Shown in pieces: positions 25,367-37,400 of a stretch of DNA of 64,000 bases. Origin of the DNA: Lingula anatina (taxonomy: Eukaryota > Brachiopoda > Lingulata > Lingulida > Lingulidae); assembly GCF_001039355.2 (NCBI RefSeq), contig NW_019775771.1, positions 124,001 through 188,000 of the forward strand, given 5' to 3'. Under the pieces are notes generated by a model. That model was not told where the DNA came from, searched no databases, and saw only the letters and a list, made by a program, of their open reading frames with translations. The position numbers were made by a program, and so were the translations under genes. Numbering within the stretch: position 1 is the stretch's first letter; every line of letters begins with the position of its first letter.

Positions 25367-25537
25367 ATGGCCATTTAAATTATGATACGGGAATGAAAGA
25401 CACTTCAAAAACTTTAAGCAATAGAGAACTCTAACACTCAGACAGATTAAAGCAAAATATTTAATGTTGATATTTATGCAGGAAAGAACAGCCTTGTAAC
25501 TCATCTTTGTCTTTTTAAAGGGAATATAAATATAGCA

Positions 25538-25543
25538 AATAAA
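25538..25543 (+). terminator. Candidate polyadenylation signal of copy 3
   Basis: AATAAA lies about 170 bases after the stop codon of copy 3, matching the spacing in copy 2. It lies between the convergent ends of copy 3 and the otopetrin-like gene. Confidence 0.45.
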
Positions 25544-25855
25544 AAGGGTTTTGTCGACCACGATCAGCGTCATTTTATGAATTTATATTCTTGTTGGATG
25601 CCTTGACCAGTCAAATTACTTTTTTTTTTTACCAATTACTGACTTTTTTGTACAATGTCCATAAATTGCCTGATTCCATTTATAGCCCTCCCTCCCAAAT
25701 TAAACTACATGTACTCTTGTTCAAACAGTAAATGTTAAAATTTGAAATATATATATTTACCAGTTCACAAGGGTGAAAAAAAAAAAAGAACTGTCAACAT
25801 TCTGAATACCATTGATCCGGCAATGGCTTTGTAACTGCCTGTCAACTTGCTGGTG

Positions 25856-27708
25856 TTACGTGACCGACTGGTATATTTTCAAAAAGAGCATCGCGCACTG
25901 AAAGCGAAAGAACGGGATCAGAGGGTATGCGAAATGTGTGATCAGGCCCCAAAGCTCTTCTCCATAAAATTCAAACATCTCTGCGTGCGTGAGTTGATAC
26001 TTCAACGCAAAGAACGTATCCACTATCCACCATCCGAAATTTGTCATTGTCAAACAAGCCACTGATTGTCTAAAAACACCCTTCAGTGTGATGTGAGAAA
26101 AGTTGTACTGGTAACGAAGGCAGTGCAGAATTAGGAAAGCTTGGAAGAAAATCTGAATTATGTCCACAAAATTGCTTAGAATTGGCAAAACTCTAGAGGC
26201 TTTATCGTTGGAAACTGAAAACTCGCTGGTCAAGGCAAAGAAATTAAACGTCCATCCGCCGACTGCAGAAACGGTGATGAGGAATGTGTCCGAGAGACGG
26301 TTGCTTTGTTCGATGGAATAGCTTTGGCGGAGCAGCACTATACCGCCGACAAGACACACGATTGTGTTGTATGCAACAAAACCTATTCTATAACATACCA
26401 TGATCACAGTATACTTTTCTGCCTCTGCTTCATTAAAATAATTAATTTCAGGATACATGGTTAGATATACAAAATATACGGCAACGTATCCAGTAACAAC
26501 GACCACGGCAAAAACGCCATGAGAGAAAAACATATAGGTTACAAGCAGCGCACCTTTTGCCCAATGCATCTCACCACTGCCTATATGTCCTGCCTGACCA
26601 TTCACCGTTATTATACCATCTTGGCGGTCAACATCAACCGCTGGCCGTTCATCATTAATCGACTGCTGCCCTTCGTTATCCAAAGAACCGGTGTTGGTCT
26701 CACTGCTGTGCCATAGGTCCAACAGCGTTCTCGTGGCTAGAAGGGTGAATTGAAGTGTAAGTGGAAACAGCATGGGGCGAACGTTCGAATTCATAGTTTG
26801 GTTCATGGGCGTTGTATTGTTGAAACACTCCCTGGTCTCGTTCTGTAGCGTATAGTCCGTCAAATTAACATCGAGAAAGGGGTCGTAGGCAGAGTGAGCC
26901 AGTATATTACAGTTAGTAAGAAAAGTTTGACACCAAACCCCTAAATTGGCACTTAAAGTCACTGTTATTCCTGTGGTTGCCAGAAGGTCTTTCCTCATGC
27001 TAAACCCCGTTAGTAGAAATGTAAGCTGAATTGTGAAGAACAATACCTTGAACGTCTCATACGCGATAGTCCATGACCTTAGATCTTGTTGAATTTGTGC
27101 AGCGTTGCTCACCTTATCATCATAATAATTCAGATTCAGATAAACGTGCATACATACTGCTTGTTCCGCAATGGAAAGACTGGCTAAGATAAGACTGCCA
27201 ACTCCGAAGACAAATACACCAAAAGTCGACAAGTATCTGCTCAGAAAGTGTGCAATTCTCTGCTGTACGGTCCTGCCGGCACAATTCTGGCCTCCTAATT
27301 AGTAAGTAAATAAATGAATAATAAATAAATGATTGAATACATAAATAAAGAAAGAAACCAATTAATAACTCAGTGTCTTAAAAGCATCTTACCCTGAGTC
27401 TCCTCCTCCTCGTCCGGCATTTCAGTAAGGGCATCATGGTAAACATCAGCGCTCTCTTCCGATCCAGGAACTTCTGCCGGATTTCCCCCATGCTGCCCAC
27501 AGCATGATTTGCACTTTAAATGTCTAATTGCCATGTCAATAGCCAGAAGCATTATTGCTAGTGACATCACAACTGTCAACATAATTTGGGAGTTTTTACT
27601 GTTATAACGTTTTTCCTTTTCACCCAGCCACTCCGCAAAATCGAAAGTCACGGAAAAGGTGGAGATGAGAAGAAAAAGCAGCACTGTTACACTAGACATG
27701 GCCTTCAA
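25856..27708 (-). CDS. Otopetrin-like proton channel family protein
   Basis: There are two exons on the minus strand: 27708-27393 (ATG at 27708) and 27294-25856, joined in phase 1 (GTAAG donor, AG acceptor), giving 584 residues. Exon 1 has an N-terminal hydrophobic segment, a second membrane segment (LTVVMSLAIMLLAIDMAI) and an acidic cytoplasmic-type stretch. Exon 2 has about ten more hydrophobic segments, so roughly 11-12 in all, as in otopetrins. Recognisable blocks are STFGVFVFGVGSL, YETFKVLFFTIQLTFLLTGF and the C-terminal NFGWWIVDTF...FYGEELWGLITH...P..PFFRFQ, which matches the family's final two helices. Otopetrins are proton-selective plasma-membrane channels; that this one conducts protons is inference. 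The gene converges on copy 3 of the solute-binding genes. The true start could be further upstream. Confidence 0.78.
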
Positions 27709-28200
27709 TAAGTTTTCCTACAAAATAACTGACGGTCAATGTACCAAGGGTATTGTTTCACAGCATACAGACCTTTCCTCATTAAGTTCAGAAGACCTGT
27801 CACATTGTTAATGTGTAACTTCGTATATTATAATATAGAATTATCAGTGTAGTCACTTGACCGTCGTTGCCGCTAGACAGATACTTCAATCGACATAAAC
27901 AGAGGTATGACGGAGAATTTCACCATATCTTGTCTGATATTTCTGTGTAAATATTAACAGATACCAATCAGGTGGTCGGCCAATCACTTACCGTATACGC
28001 ACTAAATACTGGTAGCTTGGGCTATTCACATCAGATAAGAAACTTACGTTGAACTCGTTCTTTCCTGGAAGACAGTAAGACTGATACACATTGTCTGTAT
28101 ACCACATAACATTTATGTAATTTAAACACGAGGACTAAAGTTTAGCACATTGACATATTTACGCTCATTGGTATACTGTAGTAGGCAATATGTGTCCACG
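27709..28200. other. 5' flank of the otopetrin-like gene
   Basis: No gene or recognisable repeat is seen. It presumably holds the promoter of the minus-strand otopetrin-like gene, but I cannot identify a core promoter element. Confidence 0.4.
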
Positions 28201-28204
28201 AGCC

Positions 28205-29150
28205 GTCATCACTCACCGCTCAAACATGACAGGTTTTTTTAACAACCGTGAAGATCCAGTTCCAGATGGGATATCTTCAAACCTGTTTAAGGAATGTGCA
28301 GCCCGGTTACCTAGTTGCTCACCAACATTTTAACTGGTCCACTGAATCGTGCAAAATACCCGAAATCTGGCAAACAGCCTCCATCCTACCCGTGCCAAAG
28401 GCTAAAGCTCAGTGGCGGATTTAGGGGGCGTGTCATTCGCGCTCTCTTCCGACTATCTGAACCATAGTCCTTAACCGTACCAAATGGGTCCCTTAAGTGG
28501 GTCCAGAACCCCATTCCAAGGGGAGGTGCTAGGCTTCACCATGCGGACCCCCCCCCCCTCTTCAAATAATTTTGGATCCACTCCTGAAGCTGTAGAGACT
28601 TTAAACGATCTCCGAACACTTGCACCGACACCAGTACCAATAAAGAGATCAGAAAAACTTCTCTTATCTTTTATCAATTAAGTGCCAAAGACATTTGACC
28701 CTCTCCTGTTTGCTAACTGCTTTAACAGAAGTGTAGACGATGCGCTGCCGATGTATATAAAAATACCTGAGCATCGGAATTTTAAAGATTCTTGTGCTAG
28801 AATTTTATTCCTTGATTTTACCTCAACGCTTAATACCATAATTTCCGTCAAAGGGTATGTTAAACTTTTAAATGACATCAATTTTCTATTAGCTCTGTGT
28901 GATCGGGCTTTACATTTTCTTTTACACAGAAACATTCAATCAAAATTGGCCTTAATTTTTCGGACAAAAGTTTTAAACTCTGGCAGGGATGCGTATAAAC
29001 ACCTTGCTCTTACTCACTGTTCACACATAATTGTGTTGCCAGGGAAGATAACCCGTATTTTAATGAAGTTTGCCTACAGTACAACATTAGTTGGTTTACT
29101 TCATGATAATGTTGAGTATAAGTACAGGCAATCGGTGGCATCGTAAGTGA
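28205..29150 (+). pseudogene. Decayed LINE reverse transcriptase
   Basis: Near 28260-28310 the translation reads DGISSNLFKECAARL, the conserved block N-terminal to reverse transcriptases of CR1-like non-LTR elements. After frameshifts, 28790-29146 continues with RT-like blocks: LFLDFTSTLNTII (palm), CDRALHFLL, SHIIVLPGKITRILMKFA and STTLVGLLHDN. The usual catalytic F-A-D-D position reads F-A-Y-S, so it is dead. The 5' and 3' ends are eroded. It is intergenic and unrelated to the neighbouring genes. Confidence 0.7.
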
Positions 29151-29885
29151 AGTTGTGAGCAGCCAATGGTTTGATTTTGAATATTAGCAAAACAAAACAG
29201 ATGAAGTTCCTGATAGAAATTTCGGTTCCTGGTTTCGCTTTCTAAAAAGAAATCACTACATGTACCTTTTTTATTATATCATACAAATCATACAAACATA
29301 TCCGGAAATGTTACTTGTATGCTGAATTCACTAGAAAATACTTCAACACACTATCTAGTTATTACAATAACATGCAGAGTTATTTTTTTTCAGAATGACC
29401 TTGGTAATGACCTTAATTCAGACCATGAAACATAAACCCAAATAAACAGACTCAGTGAAAGTTATACAAGTGTACATAGAAACAGATCATACCATGATAA
29501 TACATTTAAGCATAATGTGAAAATGATGAATGAGTTTACTAAAATTAATATCATAAGAAATAGCCGGATTCATTTGCAAAACATTAAATTTATACACTAG
29601 TACCTGGAAAAAATATAAATTTGACAATGCAGTAAAATTAATCACAATTATGCAATGAAAAGTATAATTAAAATATCACACATGGTCACATTATTTCATA
29701 GCAGTGGAGAAATTATGTTACACAAAAAACTGAAATGTGAAACATGTTTGCTTTTATTATTAATTTATTGCTATATTCTTGGCAGCAAAACCTGAGAAAC
29801 ACACCAACAGTAAGCAAAGATTCCCAGTTAACAAACACTTCCATAAAAACCATATCGATACTGTTGCTAGAAATATAAAAACCAG

Positions 29886-30493
29886 GGCCCGGTTTCATCA
29901 AGGCTGGATAGCGCTATCCTATGGCTAAAAATGGCCGCTATCCTCTGGATAGAGCTGTCCAGAGGATAGTGCGTTTCATCAACAGTGGATAGCGTTATCC
30001 AGAGGATAAATCAGCTTATCCAGAGGATAAAGTTGTCCGCTCGAAATAGGTGGGATAAATCTGCTATTATGCTGTTAAATCATCAAAAATGGCGAACCTG
30101 TTTGCTTTGGAAGTAAATCCTATGAGATTTCACAGGCGTAGAATGATTAGAAAGAGAATTTTAGAAGATGTATGTTTGCTTTTGATGATTTAAGTGATGC
30201 TGAATCAATAGATTACATAACAGACTTTATCAAAGTTGACATCGCGCCTGCTACGAACAAAATCCATGCAATCTCCCTGAGAGACCAATTATCTTTATTT
30301 TACTAAAACATACCTTTTAAATCGACGAAAAATGTCTACACTGCTATTGACAGAATCTGCCAAATGTGCCAATCAGCCATTTTGTTAGAAAGTATGTCAC
30401 GACCTTGCCCTTCAACTGTGTAATCTGTGTAAACATTGCATGAGGCACAACTAATGCAATGTGATGTGTTATCGACACTGACACTAAAATATC
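29886..30493 (+). mobile_element. PIF/Harbinger-like element A, right end missing
   Basis: The element begins ggcccggtttcatcaaggct after CAG (29883-29885), a CWG-type PIF target triplet. It then repeats gctatcc/ggata motifs and carries a relic frame (ATG at 30089, MANLFALEVNPMRFHRRR) that shifts frame after about 27 codons and continues with DAESIDYITDFIKVDIAP. The latter resembles the N-terminal region of Harbinger transposases. It breaks at the single N at 30494 and then continues as host repeat, so the right end is lost or mis-joined. Confidence 0.68.
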
Positions 30494-30610
30494 NCGGGTC
30501 ACTTTTAGGGAATTTATGCTGTTTTTTCACTTTTTTCAGCATATATGCAGCACCGATAACAAAATAAGTGGAAAACTATCTTACCTTTTGGCTTGAAACT
30601 TATAGAACTG

Positions 30611-31562
30611 GGCCCGGTTTCATCAAGGCTGGATAGCGCTATCCTATGGCTGAAAATGGCCGCTATCCTCTGAATAGAGCTATCCAGAGGATAGTGCGTT
30701 TCATCAACAGTGGATAGCGTTATCCAGGGGATAAATCAGCTTATCCAGAGGATTAAGTTGTCCGCTCGAAATAGGTGGGATAAATCTGCTATCATGCTGT
30801 TAAATCATCAAAAATGGCGAACCTGTTTGCTTTGGAAGTAAATCCTATGAGATTTCACAGGCGTAGAATGATTAGAAAGAGAATTTTAGAAGATGTATGT
30901 TTGCTTTTGATGATTTAAGTGATGCTGAATCAATAGATTACATAACAGACGTTATCAAAGTTGACATCGCGCCTGCTATGAACAAAACCCATGCAATCTC
31001 CCTGAGAGACCAATTTTCTTTATTTTACTAAAACGTACCTTTTAAATCGACAAAAAATGTCTACACTGCTATTGACAGAATCTGCCAAATGTGCCAAGTC
31101 AGCCATTTTGTAGAAAGTATGTCACGACCTTGCCCTTCAACTTCAAATTTGTGTAAACATTGCATGAGGCACAACTAATGCAATGTGATGTGTTATTGAC
31201 ACTGACACTAAAATATCCTGTAGATATTTTCCCCATTATTTTAATGAATGTACCATCTTGAAATATACTTACAATTTTGTTTATAATGGGTTATTTATTT
31301 TCCAAATATGGTATAGACCACTTTTTGTTAGCAACTATCATGGCTTTTATAATGTTTATAGCAACCAACTGCATTATGGGAATGTCTTTTTCCAAATATG
31401 GTATTGGATAATTTTTTATCCATTGTATTACTATCATGCTCTTTATCCAGCCTTTATGAAACACAAATTTACACAGAGGATAACTATCCAGAGAATAAGA
31501 GATTTATACCATGGATAGTGTTACCCACAGGATAGCCTATCCAACCTTGATGAAACCGGGCC
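30611..31562 (+). mobile_element. PIF/Harbinger-like element B, complete ends
   Basis: The ends are ggcccggtttcatcaa and its complement (31547-31562). CTG flanks both sides (30608-30610 and 31563-31565). The host tandem repeat nearby (about 31726) shows the empty site aaactgataaatattc. The interior carries the same frame-shifted transposase N-terminal relic as element A (ATG at 30814, to about 31032), and the two copies are nearly identical up to about 31217. It is too short for a full transposase, so non-autonomous. Confidence 0.8.
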
Positions 31563-31565
31563 CTG

Positions 31566-33820
31566 ATGAATATTCATAATACGCAGGTCAAGTTCGAAAA
31601 TCAGCATGATTGGGCCATTTTTAGGGAATTTATGCTGTTTTTACACTTTTTTCAGCATCATTTATGCAACACCGATAACACGATATTTGAAGAACTGTTT
31701 TACCTTTTGGCTTGAAACTTACAAAACTGATAAATATTCATAATTCGCAAGTCAAGTTCGAAAATCAGCATGATTGGGCCATTTATATGGAAGTTATGTT
31801 GTTTTTTCACTTTTTTTCAGCATATATGCAACACCTATAACACATTTTAAGGAAAATTGATTGGCCAATTGTCTTGAAATTCACAGTAGTGATCAGTGTT
31901 ACTGAAATACAGATTAAGTTTTGAAAATAAGCTTGATCAGTTAAAGTTTGGTGAAGTTATACCTTTTTTTTGTATATAAGTGTTTTTCCTCAAATTTAAT
32001 TCTCAGGCATGTTAACAGTCTCATTTTTTAAATAATTAGATATTTTAAGTTGTTCTTTTGACATTTTCGGCATCTTAACAACCTTGTTAGTCGATTATAT
32101 AAAAATGATGGTAAACCTGATATTGTGTATTGTTTAATAAGTGTCAAAAATGGAAAAAAAACACATATCTTTACAGTTTGTCAGATTCAACCATTCACTA
32201 TGTTCAGAATCTCAGAATGGAGCAAGTTGGACATTTATAATTGTTCTATTGATATTTTTGCTTTAACTACATATTTTTTTGATTGATCATATAAATTGAC
32301 AGTAAATTGATTATTTTGTTTTATGTTTAAAAGGTGTTGAAAATGGAAATAAACTCTTTCAATACAGTTTTCTCTTGTTTACATTTTGGGATTTTCAAAG
32401 TATGACTCTGAACTCTATGGGCTAGTCACATTTTCTGAATATCCATGATACTTTTATTTTATTATTAAAAAATTTATGGTTATTATGCTGTTAAGCATTG
32501 TGTAATATTGCATCAAAATTGAACAAAACCCTATTCTGGGCGCTGCCTCCGTAGTGGCGGTGAAAGGAAAACCATGTTACTTGCTCTTTCCACACTTACA
32601 GGAAAGAAACATAGGACTGAAATATAGCTTCAGTTGTAAAATTGTCTCATTAGTTTATTGTTTGGAAGTCATACAGGTTTTTTGTGAAAATTTTTATCTT
32701 TCACATGTTGCAATTTTCAATGTGGGACTTATTGCTCCCTTGGGCATGAAGCCCAGTGGTGATCAAATTTTCTTAATGTCCATGTTTTTAATAGTAGATA
32801 TTTTAAAATTGGTGGTATTTATACAGTTAATCTTTATGTAATGTTGCATCAAAATTGACAAAAAACCTACTTTGTGCTCTGCCACCATTAATATTATGTA
32901 AAGTAGTGTTACTTTCTATTTTTTAACTAGTCTTACAAGAATGATTCTTAGGATTGACATACAGCTCATATTATAAAACCAGCTCTATTGGATTATCATT
33001 TTTATTAAATTATGCATTTTTTTGTGAAATTTTCATTTTTCTCATTCTGGCACTTTCTAATTGTAAACTTGAACTTCGATGGGCCTGAAGCCTTATGCTT
33101 TTACTTTCATCAGTGTTACCTGTTGTGCATAATTAAAATTTGATGTTGACTGTGCAGTTAAACATAATGTATTATTGCATCAGAATTGTCAGTCTCCTGT
33201 TTTTGTGCATTATTGTTTTCTGCTTTTCTTAAGGTGTGACTTATGGGCCTGAAGACCTTTGATAGACAAATTCCCCTTGGGTATTCACTAGGCCAAGTTT
33301 AGTGCTATAAACTCATTTGCCTAATTAAGTGTCCATTAAATGAGATTTCATAAAGCACACTTGTTGATATTTCCCTGTAAACTCCCAAAGGTTAAGCTCT
33401 CTGCTAGATAACATAGTGGCCATAATAAGGAAGCAGTGAATAACAGCTTCATTAGATAATATTTTTGTTGTTTTCTTTTTAATTTTTTCTCCAACACTGG
33501 CATTTATAAGATGTGACTTTTAACTCACATCCACCTGAGGCGCCGCACATTTTCTGTATTTCCACATAAGCAGTTGTATTGGTATTCATGTCTTTAAACA
33601 CTATGTAATATTATCTTATGCACTGTCATCATTTTTCATATATTGGGACTTTCATCATGTGAATTTTAACTCTCATGGTCCTGAAACTGTAATCTTATTG
33701 AAGGGGTGGATTGAGACCATCTTCTGGGTCTCCTGGAAGACAGTCAGATTTTAAAGTTTATATTGATGGGTATCTATTTTTTTCTGTTGGAAGACCATCA
33801 AAATGGAGGATGGATCAACA
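31566..33820. repeat. Diverged tandem repeats, no gene
   Basis: Two scales are visible. Around 30500-31860 a unit of about 130 bases (ttttggcttgaaactta... gcaacaccgataaca) recurs. From about 32.4 kb, a longer diverged unit recurs with anchor gcatcaaaattga near 32510, 32846 and 33177 and again near 34356, a spacing of about 331-336 for the first three. Open frames here are not conserved between units. No exon with a VWC half-domain was recognised. Confidence 0.55.
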
Positions 33821-33855
33821 AAAATACTTTAGAATACTGTCAGAAAATATTTCTG

Positions 33856-34229
33856 ACCGACCGGATGGCCTTGTGGTTAGAGTGTCCGCCTCCGGAGCGG
33901 GAGGACGTGGGTCCAAACCCGTCCGGGGACATACCAGTCCTTTATAAACGGTACCTGCTGTCTCTCCGCTTGGCACTCAGCACTAAGGGGTTGAAGCAGG
34001 GGCCTGGTCAGGCAGTGCAGAAATGATACATTAGCTATGAGCGCCTAATATGGCAGCCGAGCTGTATGCTCCCCAGGGAGGCGAGACAGTCTACGGAGTG
34101 CACCAGTGCAAAAATGACCAGGCTTCCTTGACTTTAATATTAATATATAATTGTATAACATAATTGTATAACTTCAACCTTTGGGTTGCGATTCTCCAAT
34201 AAAGATTATTATTATTATATTATTATTAT
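33856..34229 (+). mobile_element. tRNA-derived SINE with a 35-bp target duplication
   Basis: The head reads like a tRNA: an A-box-like tggccttgtggttagag and a B-box-like gggtccaaacccg. An unrelated body follows, then an ATT-rich tail after aataaag. It is bracketed by direct repeats of 35 bases (33821-33855 and 34230-34264) with one mismatch. The internal Pol III promoter boxes give the orientation. Confidence 0.85.
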
Positions 34230-34494
34230 AAAATACTTTACAATACTGTCAGAAAATATTTCTGGATCTGCTCCTGTTATTGACCATGTTACCTGTTGTG
34301 CATGATGAAAAATCAGTGTTGACTGACTGTGCTATTATAAGCATTATTTATTATTGCATCAAAATTGACAAAATGACCTCTTTTGCATCTTTTTTTCTGT
34401 TTTTTTAGTCTGTACATTTGACAGCTTTGCTGCCTTGTTTATCAATTAAAAGCCAAATAAACGATTTTTTAATAACAAAGAAATTTCTCTCCAG

Positions 34495-37400
34495 ATGTAC
34501 CCGTTTTACTAACCTCCCATCAAATTGCCGCCTCGTAACAAACCCATTGGACACTTGTTGCCAGACTCCACAGTGTGACCCAGAGACGACCACCACTCCA
34601 CCACCATTCCCCATCCCAACCAGGAAACCATCCGCTGTCACTGGACAGAGAGGTAGGTAGAAAACAAGTGGAATTTAAGACAGACTTTTAATTGCCATGG
34701 TAACCATTACCATTACCATTACCATTACCATGGTTACCATTACCATACCAACCAGGAAACCATCTGCTGTCACTGGACAGAGAGGTAGGTAGAAAACAAG
34801 TGGAATTTAAGACAGACCTTTAATTGCCATGGTTACCATTACCATTACCATTACCATGGTTACCATTACCATACCAACCAGGAAACCATCTGCTGACTGG
34901 ACAGAGGTGTGGGTAGAAAACATGGAAAGAAGTGGAATTTAAACAGACTTATAGCTTTTGCCAAGGATTGTTGATTTCTTTTTGTTTATACATGAACGAT
35001 GTATATCTCTAACAAAAATTTAAAAAATCATGTGATAATTGTTTACTGATAAATACATTTAAGACTGCATAGACAGAAAGCTGGTTGTTTGAGTGCTGTA
35101 TTCATTCCCTCAAGACCCCTCCCCTATGTAAAACTGCACACCATTTTTTCCTTTTCATCTCTATATATTGATTGTCCTTGAACATTCTTAGAGAACTACT
35201 GTGTGTACAGTGATGGCCGCCGATTTAAGACTGGTCAACAATGGAAGGATAACTGCCAGAGCTGCACATGCCTGGACGACACCACAGGAAGCCTCAGATG
35301 TGTGGATGAGTAAGTTATTTTGATATTTCTAGTAAATTGATGATGTGATAACACCGACAACGTTACAAATAGATACTTCTGCATTTATTAGTTTGTTTAG
35401 ATTTTGTATTTATGTCCTCCACAGGGGCTCCTGCAATGAAACTGAGGATCCGTGTAACAGAAAGTCCACCCTCCATTAGTTTAGCCTAACCTAAGTGGGT
35501 CAAAATCTAGGGCGAGGCCTACCTGTACGAATGAGTGGAAGCAGACTCTCTGTCACGTTACACCCCCTATATAGATGTGATAATCCTCTTCAGTTATATA
35601 CACATAAGAAACGCTATATTATATAATACATTATTACAGATGCCCACAATACACCAACCTTCCCTCCAACTGTGTCCTGGAGACCGACCCCACCAACCCT
35701 TGCTGTAAGAGACCCAGGTGTTCAGGCACTACAGGGAGCATCACAGGCACCAGACCTCCCACAGGTGTGACCCCCAAACCAGGCATGACTCCCAAACCAG
35801 GCGTGACCCCCAAACCAGGCACCCCCACAGGCACCACTGGCTCCATCACAGGCACTGGCACTGTGCCAGTTCCTGGAACACAGGGTAGCTTCACTGGAGT
35901 CGGCGTGGTGCCATCCTCTGTTGGCTCCATAACTGGAACGAGAAGTAAGTTATTAGTATTATTATTATGCATTTTATATGTAAATATAGCTGTTTTGTTG
36001 CTTTATTACTTGTTTCCAGTACTTTTCCTTTATTAGTCATGAGACCTGTCACATCGTAAAATAATTTCCTCTGTCAATATAGATGAAAGAAATTAGATCA
36101 TGCCATAGTGTGGAAAGCAGCCCATTTCAGTGACTATTTCATATTTACATATGGTTTTTGGCACTGCGATAAAATTCTTTGGGTTAATAGTGCATAATAA
36201 GTTTAAATACACTATTATAATGTGTAGGTCTTTTACCTTAATAAGACCAAGGGAAGGATAAATTTTAGAATAATCATGCTTTTACCCTTATAGATAGAGT
36301 TTAAATAAGTAATACAATAGAAAGAGAAATAAATGGTCTTGCTGTGTTCTGTTTCAGATGGCTGCTACTACAACGGTAGGATATACTCTCAGGGAGAGAA
36401 CTGGAATGATGGATGTGACTACCAGTGTACTTGTGAAGACGCCATCAGAGGATTCTACAGATGCACAGAAATGTGAGTTGGCGCAGAAATCTTAATATTT
36501 GGAACTGTCAGATGTGCCAAAAAATATTTACAAACTTTCCAGTCGTAAGTGCCTGTGCAGTGGCATCTCTCCATAAAAGTTACATATTTAACTGTGATTG
36601 ATGATAAAGGAAGATGTTAGATCGGCAATACTTAACTCTCATATTCGTATGAAAGTACTATTCTCCCAGTAAATGCTGGTTTGTAAATTAATCACTTTAA
36701 TTTGTTTTGGTACAAAAGAAAAAAAAGTTATATTTCTTACTGTCAGGTATTTGAAAAACTCATTATTCTTATTACTAGGTGTGTTACCTACCCCGACCTA
36801 CCATCCACATGCAAGCTTGTCAATGTGATTGGACAATGTTGCCCAACTGTTAACTGCCAAGGCACCCTCCCTGGTGGCACCACAGGCACTAACCCAGGTG
36901 GTACCGGCACAGGCACCCTCCCTGGTGGCACCACAGGCACTAACCCAGGTGGCACCGGCACAGGCATCTTCCCTACTGGTATCACAGGTGGTGGCATCAT
37001 CCCAGGTGGTATTGGCACAGGCACCCTCCCTGGTGGTATCACAGGTGGTGGCATCATCCCAGGTGGTACTGGCACAGGCACCCTCCCTGGTGGTATCACA
37101 GGTGGTGGCGTCATCCCAGGTGGATCCACTGGAAGCATTACTGGATATAACAGTAAGTGGATATTGTACTAAGTAGGATGAAGTTTACCTGTAAGGCTTA
37201 TGGACAACATTAAAGATCCAACCCACATTTTTTTTGTTTCCACAAATGCTTTCTTGTGTTGGGGATATAACTCTGCTAAACAGAAGGGAAGAGGTTTATG
37301 ATTGATTCAGTACTGCAGAATGGCCTTTCTTGTATTTGTTATCAATAAACCCTATTTGATGTTTTAAATCGATGCCAGGTATGACTTTTAACACAAAATT

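Noticed and set aside
36788-37138. Antisense proline-rich and alternative-frame frames across the VWC gene linkers
   Set aside because: Shadows of Gly/Thr/Pro repeat DNA. Only the sense frame keeps the cysteine domains and splice phases.
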